Made by a program: the position numbers and the translations under genes. Under the pieces are notes generated by a model. It was given only the letters and a program-made list of their open reading frames with translations. It had not been told where the DNA came from and made no database searches. Source: Sediminicoccus sp. KRV36 (GTDB lineage: Bacteria > Pseudomonadota > Alphaproteobacteria > Acetobacterales > Acetobacteraceae). Taken from it: a DNA stretch of 64,000 nt. Positions 10,396 through 20,125 of this stretch are shown here, one piece after another. The stretch covers positions 1,178,001 through 1,242,000 of the forward strand of contig NZ_CP085081.1 in the NCBI RefSeq assembly GCF_023243115.1, read 5' to 3'. The first letter of the stretch is position 1. Each line of letters opens with the position of its first letter.

Positions 10396-10469
10396 TGCGC
10401 CCGGCAGGACTTGAACCCGCAACCAAGCCGTTATGAGCGGCCCGCTCTAACCAGTTGAGCTACGGGCGC
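10396..10469 (-). tRNA. tRNA with CAT anticodon, probably tRNA-Ile2 (lysidine type)
   Basis: The reverse complement folds as a full cloverleaf. The acceptor stem is GCGCCCG/CGGGCGC, the D arm GCTC/GAGC, the anticodon stem GGCCG/CGGCT with loop CTCATAA, and the T arm has GGTTCAAGTCC. The CAT anticodon could be elongator Met, initiator Met or Ile2. The first acceptor pair is normal (G-C) and the anticodon stem lacks three G-C pairs, which excludes initiator tRNA. The variable/T-arm stretch GCTTGGTTGCGGGTTCAAGTCC resembles E. coli tRNA-Ile2, and C29-G41 is present. CCA is not encoded. Confidence 0.85.
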
Positions 10470-10507
10470 GAAGGGAGGCCTTCTTGTGCGGTGATCCGCG
10501 TGCGCGA

Positions 10508-11515
10508 TCAACCCTGGTTCCAGCGCCGCGTGGCCCAGAGCGCACGCAGCTCCGCCTCCATCGCCAATGCCATGGCGCGGTAATCCGCCCCCAGAACCGG
10601 GCGCAGCGGCATGGAGAGGCGCTCCGCCTCACGGATGAAGCTGGGGTCGGCCAGCATGGTGGTGAAGGCGGTGATCAGGCGCTGCGTCACCTCCTCGGGC
10701 ATGCCGGCGGGGCCGACAAAGCCGCGGCTGGCGCTGCCCAGCACATCCACGCCCTGCTCGCGATAGGTGGGCAGGTCCGGCAGGCCAGGCCAGCGCGTGG
10801 CCGAGGCCTGGCCGATGCCGCGCAACCGGCCTTCCCGCACGAAGGGCAGCGCCTCGCTCACATTCATCGCCGCGATATCCACCTGGCCGGTGAACACCTG
10901 CGGCAGCATCTGGCCGATGCCGGGGAAGGGCACATGGGTCAGCCGCGCGCCCGTCGTCGCTTCGAAGCGGAACATGGTCAGGTGGTCATCGCTGCCGATG
11001 CCGGTCAGCCCATAGGTCAGGATTTCGGGTCGGGCGCGGCCGGCGGCGATGATGTCGGCCAGCGTGCGATAGGGGCTTTCGGGGCGCACAAACAGCGCGC
11101 AAGGGTCATCCACCACGTTGGCGAGATAGGTGAGGTCCGCCACGCGATAGCGCACCGCGCGTTCAATCGGGTGGGAGACCAGGCCGGGCATGGTGGTGGC
11201 CCCCAGCGCGTAGCCATCGGGCGCGGCATTGGCCGCGGCCTCATGGCCGAGCTGGCCGCCGGCGCCCGGCCGGTTCACGATGACGAAGCGCGCACCGGGC
11301 AGGAGATTGGCCAGGAAGGGCGCCACCGCGCGGGCCATGACATCCACGCCGCCCCCGGCCGAAAACCCGACATGGATTTCAATCGGGCGGGCAGCGGGCC
11401 AGCCGGCCTGCGCCCGCGCCTGGCGGATAGGCGCCGACCAGAGCGCGGTAGACAAGAGCGGGGCGGACCAGATTGGGGCCGTGGCCAGGGTAAGGGCGGC
11501 GCGGCGGGTGGGCAT
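10508..11515 (-). CDS. Bug-family (TctC-like) tripartite tricarboxylate receptor
   Basis: This is a periplasmic solute-binding protein of 335 residues. The N terminus MPTRRAALTLATAPIWSAPL...ARAQA is a Tat-like signal peptide with the RR pair at positions 4-5. Mature-domain Bug signatures are IEIHVGFSAGGGVDVMARAVAPFL, VNRPGAGGQLGHEAAANAAPDGY and the RLRGIGQASATRWPGLPDLPTYREQG region. Such receptors capture carboxylates or aromatic acids for TctAB permeases or for signalling. No tctA/tctB lies nearby, as is common for expanded Bug families. The ATG at 11515 was chosen because the signal peptide begins there. Confidence 0.88.
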   Translation of the reverse strand: MPTRRAALTLATAPIWSAPLLSTALWSAPIRQARAQAGWPAARPIEIHVGFSAGGGVDVMARAVAPFLANLLPGARFVIVNRPGAGGQLGHEAAANAAPDGYALGATTMPGLVSHPIERAVRYRVADLTYLANVVDDPCALFVRPESPYRTLADIIAAGRARPEILTYGLTGIGSDDHLTMFRFEATTGARLTHVPFPGIGQMLPQVFTGQVDIAAMNVSEALPFVREGRLRGIGQASATRWPGLPDLPTYREQGVDVLGSASRGFVGPAGMPEEVTQRLITAFTTMLADPSFIREAERLSMPLRPVLGADYRAMALAMEAELRALWATRRWNQG

Positions 11516-11584
11516 GGCGGGCGATCCTTCGGGTGAGATTACACCCGAGCCATGCAATATTCATGCAACCGCCCGCCGGCGCGC

Positions 11585-12118
11585 CTATTTCGCGGTCTTG
11601 GCGCGCTCGATGGCTTCCAGGATCAGCTTATGCGCCTCGGCCGCATTGCCCCAGCCGATGACCTTCACCCATTTCCCGGGCTCCAGATCCTTGTAGTGCT
11701 CGAAGAAGTGGCGAATCTGGTCGAGCGTGATCTGCGGCAGATCCGTCACCTCATGCACATTCACATAGCGCTTGGTGAGCTTGGGCGAGGGGACGGCGAT
11801 GATCTTCTCATCATGGCCCCCATCATCCTCCATCTTGAGCACGCCGACCGGGCGCACATTGATGACGGCACCGGGGACGATGGGCCGCGTATTGGCCACC
11901 AGCACGTCAATCGGGTCCCCATCATCGGACAGGGTGTGCGGCACGAAGCCGTAATTGCCCGGATAGCGCATGGGCGTGTGCAGGAAGCGGTCCACGAACA
12001 GCGTGCCCGAGGCCTTGTCCATCTCATACTTGATGGGCTCGCCCCCGATCTCGACCTCGATGATCACATTGAGGTCATGCGGCGGATTTTTGCCGATGGG
12101 GATGGCGTCGAGGTTCAT
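11585..12118 (-). CDS. ppa: Soluble inorganic pyrophosphatase
   Basis: This is a family I pyrophosphatase that hydrolyses PPi to phosphate in the cytosol and so pulls biosynthetic reactions forward. It has 177 residues, standard for prokaryotic hexameric enzymes. Signature segments are [16 protein letters not shown] and [20 protein letters not shown], the latter with the metal-binding aspartates. It is transcribed away from hppA; only 166 bases separate their start codons. Confidence 0.97.
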   Translation of the reverse strand: MNLDAIPIGKNPPHDLNVIIEVEIGGEPIKYEMDKASGTLFVDRFLHTPMRYPGNYGFVPHTLSDDGDPIDVLVANTRPIVPGAVINVRPVGVLKMEDDGGHDEKIIAVPSPKLTKRYVNVHEVTDLPQITLDQIRHFFEHYKDLEPGKWVKVIGWGNAAEAHKLILEAIERAKTAK

Positions 12119-12284
12119 CAGGGGCTCCAGCGGCCTTGGGATTTGGACGATGCGCCGTCAAACCACAAAAACCGCCACGAGGCGAGGGGTGCATCGGTTG
12201 CATAGCAGATAAGACGCGGCCTAGGCTCCGGGGGAATGGCGGCCGGCAAGCAGCCGCCCGATTGGGAAGAGAGGAAAGAGATAC

Positions 12285-14402
12285 GTGATCACTGTGACCC
12301 TGTTGTTGGTCATCCTGCTGGGGGCGACGTCGCTCGCCTATGGCTGGATCACGACCAAGGAAATCATGGCCAAGCCGGCGGGCAATGCGCGCATGCAGGA
12401 AATCGCGCAGGCCATCCAGGAGGGCGCCTCGGCCTATCTGAAGCGGCAATACATGACCATCGGCGCGGTGGGTGCCGTGCTCTTCGTGGTGGTCTGGCTG
12501 CTTCTGGGCGGGACGGTCGCCATCGGCTTCCTGGTGGGGGCCGTCCTGTCGGGTCTGGCCGGCTTCATCGGCATGAATGTCTCGGTCCGCGCCAATGTGC
12601 GCACGGCCGAAGCCAGCCGTGAGGGCCTGGCGGCGGGGCTCGACCTCGCCTTCAAGTCGGGTGCCATCACGGGCATGCTGGTCGCGGGCCTCGCACTGCT
12701 CGGGGTCGCGGTGTATTTCTTCGTCCTCGTCATCTTCATGGGCCACGCGATCAACTCGCGCATCGTGATCGACAGCCTGGTGGCGCTGGGCTTCGGCGCC
12801 TCGCTCATCTCGATCTTCGCGCGTCTCGGCGGCGGCATCTTCACCAAGGGTGCGGATGTGGGTGGCGACATGGTGGGCAAGGTGGAAGCCGGCATCCCCG
12901 AGGATGACCCCCGCAACCCCGCCACCATCGCCGACAATGTGGGCGACAACGTGGGTGACTGCGCCGGCATGGCGGCGGATCTGTTCGAGACCTACGCGGT
13001 CACGGCGGTGGCCACCATGGTGCTGGCCGCCATCAGCTTCGGCGATGTGGGCCGCACCTCGGGCATGCTGTTTCCGCTGGCGATTGGCGCGGTCTGTGTC
13101 ATCACCTCCATCGTCGGCACCTATTACGTGAAGCTGCCGGCCAACCAGTCCATCATGGGGGCGATGTATCGCGGCCTCATGGTCACGGGTGCGCTCAGCC
13201 TCGCGGTGCTGCTGCCCCTCTCCTTCATCTTCTTCGGCTTCGGCAGCACCACGGCGGGCGGTCACACATTCGGTGCCTTCAGCCTGTGGCTCTGCGGTGC
13301 CGTGGGCCTGGGTGTCACGGCGGCGATCGTGATGATCACCGAATACTACACGGGCACGCAGTTCCGCCCGGTGAAATCCATCGCCGAGGCGTCGCAGACC
13401 GGCCATGGCACCAATGTGATCCGCGGCCTCGCGGTCAGCATGGAAAGCACGGCGATCCCGGCCATCATCATCATCGCGGGCGTGATCTGCTCGCATGGGC
13501 TGGCTGGCCTCTACGGCATCGCCATCGCCACCACCACCATGCTGGCGCTGGCGGGCATGATCGTGGCACTCGATGCCTTCGGCCCGGTCACGGACAATGC
13601 CGGCGGCATCGCGGAAATGGCCGGCCTGCCGCCCGAAACCCGCGTGACCACGGATGCGCTGGATGCGGTGGGCAACACGACCAAGGCGGTCACCAAGGGC
13701 TATGCCATTGGTTCGGCGGGGCTGGGCGCTCTCGTGTTGTTTGCGGCCTATACGCAGGATCTGAACTACTTCATCGCCAACCCGGCCACCTATCCTTACT
13801 TCGCCGGCCTGGGCGCCATCGATTTCTCGCTGGCCAATCCTTACGTCGTGGTCGGGCTGCTGTTCGGTGGGCTGCTGCCCTATCTGTTCGGCGGCATGAG
13901 CATGACGGCGGTGGGCCGCGCGGCGCAGGCCGTGGTGGAGGAAGTCCGGCGGCAATTCCGCGAAAAGCCGGGCATCATGCTGGGCACGGAAAAGCCTGAC
14001 TATGCCCGCGCCGTGGACATGCTGACCAAGGCCGCCATCAAGGAGATGATCATCCCCTCCCTGCTGCCGGTGCTGAGCCCGATCGTCTGGTTCTTCCTGA
14101 TCGCGGCCATCGCGGGCAAGGGGGCTGCCTTCGCGGCCCTGGGTGCCATGCTGCTGGGCGTGATCGTCACCGGCTTCTTCGTCGCCGTCTCCATGACGAC
14201 CGGCGGTGGCGCCTGGGACAATGCGAAAAAATACATCGAGGAAGGGCATTACGGCGGCAAGGGCAGCGAAGCCCACAAGGCCGCCGTGACCGGCGATACC
14301 GTGGGTGACCCCTACAAGGACACCTCCGGCCCTGCCGTGAACCCGATGATCAAGATCACCAACATCGTCGCCCTTCTGCTGCTGGCGATTCTGGCGCATT
14401 GA
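12285..14402 (+). CDS. hppA: Membrane-bound proton-translocating pyrophosphatase
   Basis: This enzyme couples PPi hydrolysis to proton pumping across the inner membrane. The 705-residue polytopic protein shows the substrate-site motifs [18 protein letters not shown] and [19 protein letters not shown]. The GNTTKA motif has lysine at the position that marks potassium-independent enzymes (GNTTAA in the potassium-dependent class). The GTG at 12285 follows an AGGAAAGAGA ribosome-binding site. It is divergent from ppa, so the cell encodes both dissipating and energy-conserving routes for PPi at one locus. It ends at a strong bidirectional terminator. Confidence 0.97.
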   Translation: MITVTLLLVILLGATSLAYGWITTKEIMAKPAGNARMQEIAQAIQEGASAYLKRQYMTIGAVGAVLFVVVWLLLGGTVAIGFLVGAVLSGLAGFIGMNVSVRANVRTAEASREGLAAGLDLAFKSGAITGMLVAGLALLGVAVYFFVLVIFMGHAINSRIVIDSLVALGFGASLISIFARLGGGIFTKGADVGGDMVGKVEAGIPEDDPRNPATIADNVGDNVGDCAGMAADLFETYAVTAVATMVLAAISFGDVGRTSGMLFPLAIGAVCVITSIVGTYYVKLPANQSIMGAMYRGLMVTGALSLAVLLPLSFIFFGFGSTTAGGHTFGAFSLWLCGAVGLGVTAAIVMITEYYTGTQFRPVKSIAEASQTGHGTNVIRGLAVSMESTAIPAIIIIAGVICSHGLAGLYGIAIATTTMLALAGMIVALDAFGPVTDNAGGIAEMAGLPPETRVTTDALDAVGNTTKAVTKGYAIGSAGLGALVLFAAYTQDLNYFIANPATYPYFAGLGAIDFSLANPYVVVGLLFGGLLPYLFGGMSMTAVGRAAQAVVEEVRRQFREKPGIMLGTEKPDYARAVDMLTKAAIKEMIIPSLLPVLSPIVWFFLIAAIAGKGAAFAALGAMLLGVIVTGFFVAVSMTTGGGAWDNAKKYIEEGHYGGKGSEAHKAAVTGDTVGDPYKDTSGPAVNPMIKITNIVALLLLAILAH

Positions 14403-14433
14403 GACCCACCCCGCCGGAGGGCGGGAGACGCAG

Positions 14434-14465
14434 AAAGGGCCGGCGGATCACTCCGCCGGCCCTTT
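14434..14465. terminator. Bidirectional rho-independent terminator
   Basis: A perfect 14-bp inverted repeat (AAAGGGCCGGCGGA / TCCGCCGGCCCTTT) encloses a 4-base loop, TCAC. The flanking A and T triplets are part of the stem ends. It stands between the convergent genes hppA and the OmpA-like gene and can serve both strands. Confidence 0.88.
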
Positions 14466-14489
14466 CCATTTATCGGGGCTGACGCCTGT

Positions 14490-15656
14490 TCAGCGCAGCA
14501 CGATTTCCACCCGGCGGTTCTGCGGCTCACGCACGCCCATGGCCGTTGCCACCAGGGGGCGGTCGAAGCCGAAGCCCTGGATGGTGATCTCGTTCCGCGC
14601 GACGCCACGACGGACCAGCTCGCCCGCTACCGCTTCGGCACGACGCACCGAGAGGCGCTGGTTGTAGGCGGCCGTCCCGGTGCGGTCCGCATGGCCCGAA
14701 ACCTCGATGCGGGTCGAGGCCACGGTCCGTGCATTGGTGGCGGCATCGCCGATGATCTGGCGCGCACGGTCGGTCAGGTCCGCGCGATCCCAGTCGAAGA
14801 AGACGAGGTAGGTGCGGGCCGGCGCCGGGGCGGCGGCGACGGCCGCCACCGGCACAGGGGCCGGCGCCTGGTTGAAGGCATAGCGCAGGCCCACAAGCAC
14901 GGAGTGGTTGTTGTCCGAGCTGCGCAATGTGCCGCCGCCGATCACCCGGCCATTGGTCGTGTTGACGAGGCGGGTGTTCAGATCCGTCGGCTGGGTGCCG
15001 AGGTAGCGATACTCGGCCGTGACGGCGAGGCCGGGGACGGAAGCGATCGGGAAGGCCGCGCCACCGATGGCCTGGTAGGCGAAGCGCCCGTCAATATCGC
15101 TGGAGCGGAGCGAGACGCCGCCCGGCGCGCTGACCGAAAGCCCATGCATGTCACGCCAGACATAGCCCACGCCGCCGCCGATATAGGGCACCATCCAGGT
15201 CACGCCCGGGATGCGGAAATCATAGAGCATATTGGCCATGGCGCCGTAGCTGCGCTGCATGCCGCCCGCCGTGTTGGTGAAGCCCGCGCCACGGAAGCCG
15301 CCCACCTTGTCAATGTCATTCTGGCGGAAATTGCCCTCCGCCTCGATGCGCAGGCCGTTGCCGAAGCCATAGCCGATCGAGAAGACGCCGACGAAGCCGG
15401 GCTCGAAGATCGCCTGGCCACGGCCGGCAACGCCGCGCGCGGCCAGCCCGGTGGCCAGGGTGTTATTGCTGTTGAGCGTGCTGTTCTCCAGGAAATTCAC
15501 GCCGGCACCCGCGCCGATGTAGAGGCCGGTCACGGTTTGCTGGGGGGCCAGGCGGAAATTGTCGAAGGCGCTGCGCGGGGCGGGCTGCGCGCCGGCCGCC
15601 AGGGGAAGCGCGATCGCCGCGGCGCCAAGCATCAGGCTGGTCTTGAACTGGTTCAT
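14490..15656 (-). CDS. OmpA-family outer-membrane protein
   Basis: This 388-residue protein has a Sec signal peptide (MNQFKTSLMLGAAAIALPLA, cleavage likely after GAQ). An N-terminal eight-stranded beta-barrel-like region follows (GLYIGAGAGVNFLENS, FSIGYGFGNGLRIEAEGNF, AVTAEYRYLGTQ, SVLVGLRYAF). After a Pro/Ala linker comes a C-terminal OmpA peptidoglycan-binding domain (YLVFFDWDRADLT, EVSGHADRTGTAAYNQRLS, NRRVEIVLR). It probably anchors the outer membrane to peptidoglycan. The ATG at 15656 begins the signal peptide. The neighbouring DsbD-like gene is divergent. Confidence 0.9.
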   Translation of the reverse strand: MNQFKTSLMLGAAAIALPLAAGAQPAPRSAFDNFRLAPQQTVTGLYIGAGAGVNFLENSTLNSNNTLATGLAARGVAGRGQAIFEPGFVGVFSIGYGFGNGLRIEAEGNFRQNDIDKVGGFRGAGFTNTAGGMQRSYGAMANMLYDFRIPGVTWMVPYIGGGVGYVWRDMHGLSVSAPGGVSLRSSDIDGRFAYQAIGGAAFPIASVPGLAVTAEYRYLGTQPTDLNTRLVNTTNGRVIGGGTLRSSDNNHSVLVGLRYAFNQAPAPVPVAAVAAAPAPARTYLVFFDWDRADLTDRARQIIGDAATNARTVASTRIEVSGHADRTGTAAYNQRLSVRRAEAVAGELVRRGVARNEITIQGFGFDRPLVATAMGVREPQNRRVEIVLR

Positions 15657-15761
15657 GTCTACTCTCCGGGCATAAATCGCCATCAGCGTCTCAACCCGGT
15701 CCGGTGCCGCGAGTTGCGCAGGACGGCAAAACTTTCCGGCAGGGTTGCGGCGGGGCCACGG

Positions 15762-17816
15762 ATGCCCCTTCTATCCGGCATGCTGCGTGCGCTGCTTCTC
15801 CTGGCCTTGCTTCTGCCCCCCCTCATCGGGCGGGCCAGCGAATCCGCATCCGTGGAATCGCCCCGCGCCGTGGTCACGCTGCTGGCCGACCGTGCCGCCA
15901 TCGCCCCTGGTGAGCCTTTCCGCCTGATGCTCCGCCAGCGCCTCGCCCCCGGCTGGCATACCTATTGGCGCAATGCGGGGGATGCCGGCGCCCCGCCCGA
16001 GATCACCATCGAATGGCCCGAGGGCTGGGCGGCGGGGGAGTTGCAGTTCCCGGCCCCCAGCCGCATCGCCTTCGGCCCGCTGATGAATTTCGGCTATACC
16101 GGCACGGCGGATTTCCTGCTGAGCGTGACGCCGCCGGCTTCTTTGAAGCCCGGGGATTACGTCACCATCACGGCCGATGCCACCTGGCTGGTCTGCGCCG
16201 ATGTCTGCATCCCCGAGGAGGGGCGCTTCACCCTTGGCCTCGATGTGGCGCAGACGGCCCGCCCGGCGCATGCGGCCGCGTTCCAGGCAGCCGAGGCCGC
16301 GCTACCCCGGGCGGCACCCTTCCAGGCCAGCTTTGGCTTCGCCGGGACACGCGGCGCCCTGACCATCCGCAGCCCGAGCTTCACGGCCGGCGCCGTGCGC
16401 GCCGCCGAGTTCTTCCCCGACGCGCAGAATGTGATCGAGAACGCGCCCGAACAGAGGCTGGCCGCGCGCGAGGGGGAGATCACGCTGATGCTGGCCCGCG
16501 CTGCGGCGGACCCGCCAGCGCCCCTGACCGGCGTGCTGACCATCACCGATGCCGCCGGAGTGCGCGGCGCCTACCTCGTGGCGGCCGAGCCGGGCGGGCC
16601 GTTGCCGGGCAACCCCTTGCCGCTGTGGCAGGTCCTGGCTTTCGCGGCGCTGGGCGGGCTGATCCTGAACCTGATGCCCTGCGTCTTCCCGATCCTGGCC
16701 ATGAAGGCGATGGCCATGGCCCGGCTTGGCGGGGCGGGGCGCGGCGCCATCCGGGCCGAGGCGGCCGGCTATACCCTTGGGGTGGTGCTCTCCTTCCTGG
16801 CGCTGGGCGGGCTGATGCTCGGGCTGCGGGCCGCGGGCGGCGGGGCAGGTTGGGGCTTTCAATTCACCTATCCGGCCTTTGTCGCCGGCATGGCCTGGCT
16901 GATGCTGGCGGTTGGGCTGAACCTCTCGGGCGTGTTCCAGCTTGGCGGGCCGGCCGGGATGGGCCAGGGCCTGGCTGGGCAGGGTGGGCCGCTCGGCAGC
17001 TTCTTCACGGGCATCCTGGCCGTGGTGGTGGCCACCCCCTGCACCGCCCCCTTCATGGCAACGGCCATCGGCGCGGCCCTGGTACTGCCGCCCAGCGCCA
17101 CGCTGGCCATTTTCGGCGCCATGGGGCTGGGGCTGGCCGCACCCTACGCCATGCTCGGCCTGTTTCCCGGGGCGGGCCGCTTCCTGCCGCGCCCGGGCGT
17201 CTGGATGGAGCGTTTTCGCCAATTCCTGGCCTTTCCCATGTATGGCGCGGCGGCCTGGCTGGTCTGGGTGCTGGCGCAGCAAGCGGGGCCGGATGGCGTG
17301 CTGACGGTGCTGGTCGGCGCCGTGCTCATCGCACTCGCCGCCTGGGCCTGGGGGGTTGCGCAGCATTCCGGCCGCACGCCCCGCCGCCTGGGCGAGGCGC
17401 TGGCCCTGGCCGCGGTCCTGGCCGCCCTGGCGCTGCTGCCCCTGCTCGGCTCCGCGCCGCCCGCCAGCGCCGCACCGGGCCAGGGCGAGGCCTGGTCCGC
17501 CACGCGGCTGGCGGAATTGCGGGCGGAGGGGCGGCCGGTCTTTGTGAACCTGACCGCCGCCTGGTGCATCTCCTGCAAGGTGAATGAACGCGTCGCCATC
17601 GGCACCGAGGCCACGCAGCGGGCATTTGGCGCCGCCGGGATCGTGCAGCTCACCGGCGACTGGACGCGCGGCGACCCGGCCATCACGGCCTTGTTGCGCG
17701 AACATGGGCGCGATGGCGTGCCGCTGTATCTGCTCTATCCGGCGGGGGGCGGGGCGCCGGCCATCCTGCCGCAGATCCTGACGGAGGGGATGTTGCTGCA
17801 GGCGCTGCGCGGCTGA
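15762..17816 (+). CDS. DsbD/ScsB-like thiol:disulfide interchange protein
   Basis: This moves reducing electrons from cytoplasmic thioredoxin to the periplasm. The 684-residue protein is predicted to have a signal peptide (MLRALLLLALLLPPL), then an N-terminal periplasmic domain with a CxxxC pair (LVCADVCIPEE, residues near 145-150). A core of about eight membrane helices follows, with paired cysteines in NLMPCVFPILAMKAMAMARL and VVATPCTAPFMATA. The C-terminal thioredoxin-like domain has WCxxC (TAAWCISCKVNERV). All three redox pairs are present. The start could also be the ATG at 15780. The adjacent OmpA-like gene is divergent. Confidence 0.9.
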   Translation: MPLLSGMLRALLLLALLLPPLIGRASESASVESPRAVVTLLADRAAIAPGEPFRLMLRQRLAPGWHTYWRNAGDAGAPPEITIEWPEGWAAGELQFPAPSRIAFGPLMNFGYTGTADFLLSVTPPASLKPGDYVTITADATWLVCADVCIPEEGRFTLGLDVAQTARPAHAAAFQAAEAALPRAAPFQASFGFAGTRGALTIRSPSFTAGAVRAAEFFPDAQNVIENAPEQRLAAREGEITLMLARAAADPPAPLTGVLTITDAAGVRGAYLVAAEPGGPLPGNPLPLWQVLAFAALGGLILNLMPCVFPILAMKAMAMARLGGAGRGAIRAEAAGYTLGVVLSFLALGGLMLGLRAAGGGAGWGFQFTYPAFVAGMAWLMLAVGLNLSGVFQLGGPAGMGQGLAGQGGPLGSFFTGILAVVVATPCTAPFMATAIGAALVLPPSATLAIFGAMGLGLAAPYAMLGLFPGAGRFLPRPGVWMERFRQFLAFPMYGAAAWLVWVLAQQAGPDGVLTVLVGAVLIALAAWAWGVAQHSGRTPRRLGEALALAAVLAALALLPLLGSAPPASAAPGQGEAWSATRLAELRAEGRPVFVNLTAAWCISCKVNERVAIGTEATQRAFGAAGIVQLTGDWTRGDPAITALLREHGRDGVPLYLLYPAGGGAPAILPQILTEGMLLQALRG

Positions 17817-17820
17817 GGTT

Positions 17821-17858
17821 GCTGCCTTTGGGGCCGCTGCCTTTGGGGCCCGGGCCCC
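17821..17858. repeat. 15-bp tandem duplication plus palindrome
   Basis: GCTGCCTTTGGGGCC occurs twice back to back (17821-17835, 17836-17850) and runs into the palindrome GGGGCCCGGGCCCC (17845-17858). It lies just after the DsbD-like stop and 18 bases before the NRDE start. The palindrome might act as a weak terminator or attenuator; it has no T tract. Confidence 0.6.
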
Positions 17859-17876
17859 TGGTGATAAAGGGGTGCC

Positions 17877-18587
17877 ATGTGCACCGTGATCCTCCTGCGC
17901 CGCCCCGGCGCCACCTGGCCGTTGCTGCTGGCCGCCAACCGGGATGAACGCCTGGACCGCCCCTGGCAGATGCCGGCGGAGCATTGGCCCGGCATCATCG
18001 GCGGGCGGGACACGCTGGCCGGTGGCACCTGGATGGCCATGAACCGCCATGGCGTGGTGGCCACCGTGCTGAACCGCGTGGGCAGCCTGGGCCCTGATCC
18101 GGACAAGCGATCACGCGGCGAATTGCCGGGCCTCGCCCTTCAGGGCCGAACGGCCGAGGCGGCGGCGGCCCGCATCGCGGCACTCGATGCGGGGCTCTGG
18201 CGGCCCTTCAACATGGTCGTCGCCGATTCCCTGACCGCCTGGTTCATCGCCGGCCTGGGCGCGGGCCAGCCGGAGGTGACGGCCCTGCCCGAGGGCATTT
18301 CCATGATCACGGCCCATCCGCCCAATGATCAGGGCAGCCCGCGCACCGCCCGGCATCTGCCACGCTTCCAGGCCGCCACCCCGCCCGAGCCGCCCGATTG
18401 GGGCAGCTGGCCCGCCCTCCTGGCCGATTCCGAGGGGCGCACGGCCGAGGCACTGAACGTGCCGCCGATTGGCGGCTTCGGCACGCTCTGCGCCTCGCTG
18501 CTGGCGCTGGGCCGGGCCGGTGAGCGGGAGTGGCTGTTTGCGCCGGGGCCGCCGGATCGGGTCGAGTTTGCGCCCGTGATGATGTGA
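17877..18587 (+). CDS. NRDE (TANGO2-like) family protein
   Basis: This 236-residue protein has the family hallmark cysteine at position 2 (MCTVILLRR) and the NRDE motif in [34 protein letters not shown] and GRPFNMVV-like segments follow, as in TANGO2 homologues. The fold resembles Ntn hydrolases, with Cys2 as the likely nucleophile after Met removal. The biochemical substrate is not settled; the eukaryotic homologue has been linked to heme and acyl-CoA handling. A stable hairpin follows its stop. Confidence 0.85.
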   Translation: MCTVILLRRPGATWPLLLAANRDERLDRPWQMPAEHWPGIIGGRDTLAGGTWMAMNRHGVVATVLNRVGSLGPDPDKRSRGELPGLALQGRTAEAAAARIAALDAGLWRPFNMVVADSLTAWFIAGLGAGQPEVTALPEGISMITAHPPNDQGSPRTARHLPRFQAATPPEPPDWGSWPALLADSEGRTAEALNVPPIGGFGTLCASLLALGRAGEREWLFAPGPPDRVEFAPVMM

Positions 18588-18596
18588 TGCAGCGGG

Positions 18597-18617
18597 GCGA
18601 GGGGCGCTGCCCCTCGC
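18597..18617. terminator. Hairpin downstream of the NRDE gene
   Basis: The inverted repeat GCGAGGGGC/GCCCCTCGC has a 3-base loop and starts 9 bases after the stop. No T tract follows. It resembles module D of the modular palindromic elements and is followed by CTCCCCGGCG, also seen there, so it may be a diverged short member of that family. Confidence 0.5.
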
Positions 18618-18787
18618 GCTCCCCGGCGCGACGCCCGGTTTCCTCTGCCTTCGATGTGTGGGAGTGGGCCGGTGACCTGGCCTTCCTTGACCCAGCGGCA
18701 AGCATGCCGTGGCAGGCGCCCAGGCCCGCGTGCCACGCATGGGCAAGCCTGCTATATGCGAAAGCGATTCCAGAAGGACCGCCCCCC

Positions 18788-19552
18788 ATGGCTCGCCGCC
18801 GCCAGATCTACGAAGGCAAGGCCAAGATCCTGTTCGAAGGTCCGGAGCCCGGCACCATCGTCCAGTATTTCAAGGACGACGCCACCGCCTTCAACGCGCA
18901 GAAGAAGGGCACCATCACCGGCAAGGGGGTGCTCAACAACCGCATCAGCGAATACCTGATGACGCGCTTGGGCGAGATCGGCATCCCCACGCATTTCATC
19001 CGCCGGCTGAACATGCGCGAGCAACTCGTGCGCGAGGTGGAGATCATTCCGCTCGAAATCGTGGTGCGCAATGTCGCGGCGGGCTCGCTCGCCACGCGGC
19101 TGGGCATCCCCGAGGGCACGCGGCTGCCGCGTTCCATCATCGAATATTATTATAAGAACGACGCGCTGCAGAACCCGATGGTGAGCGAAGAGCACATCAC
19201 CGCCTTCGGCTGGGCCGCCACGCATGACCTGGACGACATGGTGCAGCTGACGCTGCGGGTGAATGACTTCCTCACCGGGCTGCTTCTGGGCGTCGGCATC
19301 ACGCTGGTGGATTTCAAGCTGGAATTCGGCCGGCTCTACGACAATGAGGAGATGCGCATCGTCGTCGCGGATGAGATCAGCCCGGATAATTGCCGCCTCT
19401 GGGACAGCAAGACGGGCGAAAAGATGGACAAGGACCGCTTCCGGCGCGATCTGGGCAAGGTCGAGGAAGGCTACCAGGAGGTGGCGCGGCGCCTGGGCAT
19501 CCTGCCCGAGGCCGGCGTGCGGGACCTCAAGGGGCCCGAAATGGTCCAGTGA
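18788..19552 (+). CDS. purC: Phosphoribosylaminoimidazole-succinocarboxamide synthase
   Basis: PurC condenses CAIR with aspartate using ATP in de novo purine synthesis. The 254-residue protein has [32 protein letters not shown] and [19 protein letters not shown]. The SAICAR synthetase signature follows as [20 protein letters not shown] and [13 protein letters not shown]. The ATG at 18788 precedes the conserved [10 protein letters not shown] start. It begins the purC-purS-purQ purine block. Confidence 0.97.
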   Translation: MARRRQIYEGKAKILFEGPEPGTIVQYFKDDATAFNAQKKGTITGKGVLNNRISEYLMTRLGEIGIPTHFIRRLNMREQLVREVEIIPLEIVVRNVAAGSLATRLGIPEGTRLPRSIIEYYYKNDALQNPMVSEEHITAFGWAATHDLDDMVQLTLRVNDFLTGLLLGVGITLVDFKLEFGRLYDNEEMRIVVADEISPDNCRLWDSKTGEKMDKDRFRRDLGKVEEGYQEVARRLGILPEAGVRDLKGPEMVQ

Positions 19553-19646
19553 TCGCCTGGACGTGCGGGAATGGATTGCAGCCTGGTGAAGCACAGCTTC
19601 GCCAGGGCGCCGGGGGGCCATTTCCCCGGGCGGGTTGGAGGGATGA

Positions 19647-19889
19647 ATGACGCGTTTGAAGGTGACGGTGTTTCCAAAGGCCGGCGTGCTCGACCCACAG
19701 GGCAAGGCGATCGAACGCGCCCTGGCCGGACTCGATTTCACCGGGGTGGGTGAGGTCCGTGTGGGCAAGGTGATGATCGTCGAGGTCACCGAAACCGATG
19801 CCGCTGCGGCCAAGGCCATGGGCGAGGCGATGGCGCGCAAGCTGCTCGCCAATACGGTCATCGAAAGCTTCACCGTGGAGGTGATGTGA
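19647..19889 (+). CDS. purS: FGAM synthase subunit PurS
   Basis: PurS is the small structural subunit that bridges PurL and PurQ in the three-part formylglycinamidine synthase. The 80-residue protein matches the family end to end: KVTVFPKAGVLDPQGKAIERAL, VRVGKVMIVEV, then MARKLLANTVIESF. It is about 94 bases after purC. Its TGA overlaps the GTG of the next small gene. Confidence 0.95.
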   Translation: MTRLKVTVFPKAGVLDPQGKAIERALAGLDFTGVGEVRVGKVMIVEVTETDAAAAKAMGEAMARKLLANTVIESFTVEVM

Positions 19890-20125
19890 CCGCGCGTGAG
19901 ACCTCCTTGCGCTGGTTCGTCATCGCCTCCTTCGGCTTCGCGGCCTGGCGGGTGCTCACGGCCGGGACCTATCTGGCGTTCGGCCCGCCCATCGTCTCGA
20001 ATTACTGGCTGACCGAGGTGTTCTTTCGCCTCTCCAAGGGGTTTCTGGGCGGGCTGTTCTGGCCGATCAGCTTCGCGCTGGATGGCTGGCGGGACCCGGT
20101 GGGCTGGTTCTTCTACCCATGGTGA
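19886..20125 (+). CDS. Small membrane protein between purS and purQ (1)
   Basis: This 79-residue protein of unknown function has a GTG start overlapping the purS stop (GTGA). It is rich in aromatic and hydrophobic residues: one helix is likely at residues 10-32 (FVIASFGFAAWRVLTAGTYL) and a second amphipathic/hydrophobic stretch at 46-65 (FFRLSKGFLGGLFWPISFAL). The C terminus is WFFYPW. The tight coupling argues that it is a translated gene. Confidence 0.6.
   Translation: MTARETSLRWFVIASFGFAAWRVLTAGTYLAFGPPIVSNYWLTEVFFRLSKGFLGGLFWPISFALDGWRDPVGWFFYPW

Noticed and set aside
12075..14399. A minus-strand frame of over 770 codons opposite hppA
   Set aside because: The composition (HDQ/R-rich) is typical of antisense frames in high-GC DNA; hppA on the plus strand is unambiguous.
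14691..15761. Upstream in-frame extension of the DsbD-like gene through the OmpA-like gene
   Set aside because: The extension is antisense to OmpA and not protein-like; a signal peptide begins at 15762/15780.
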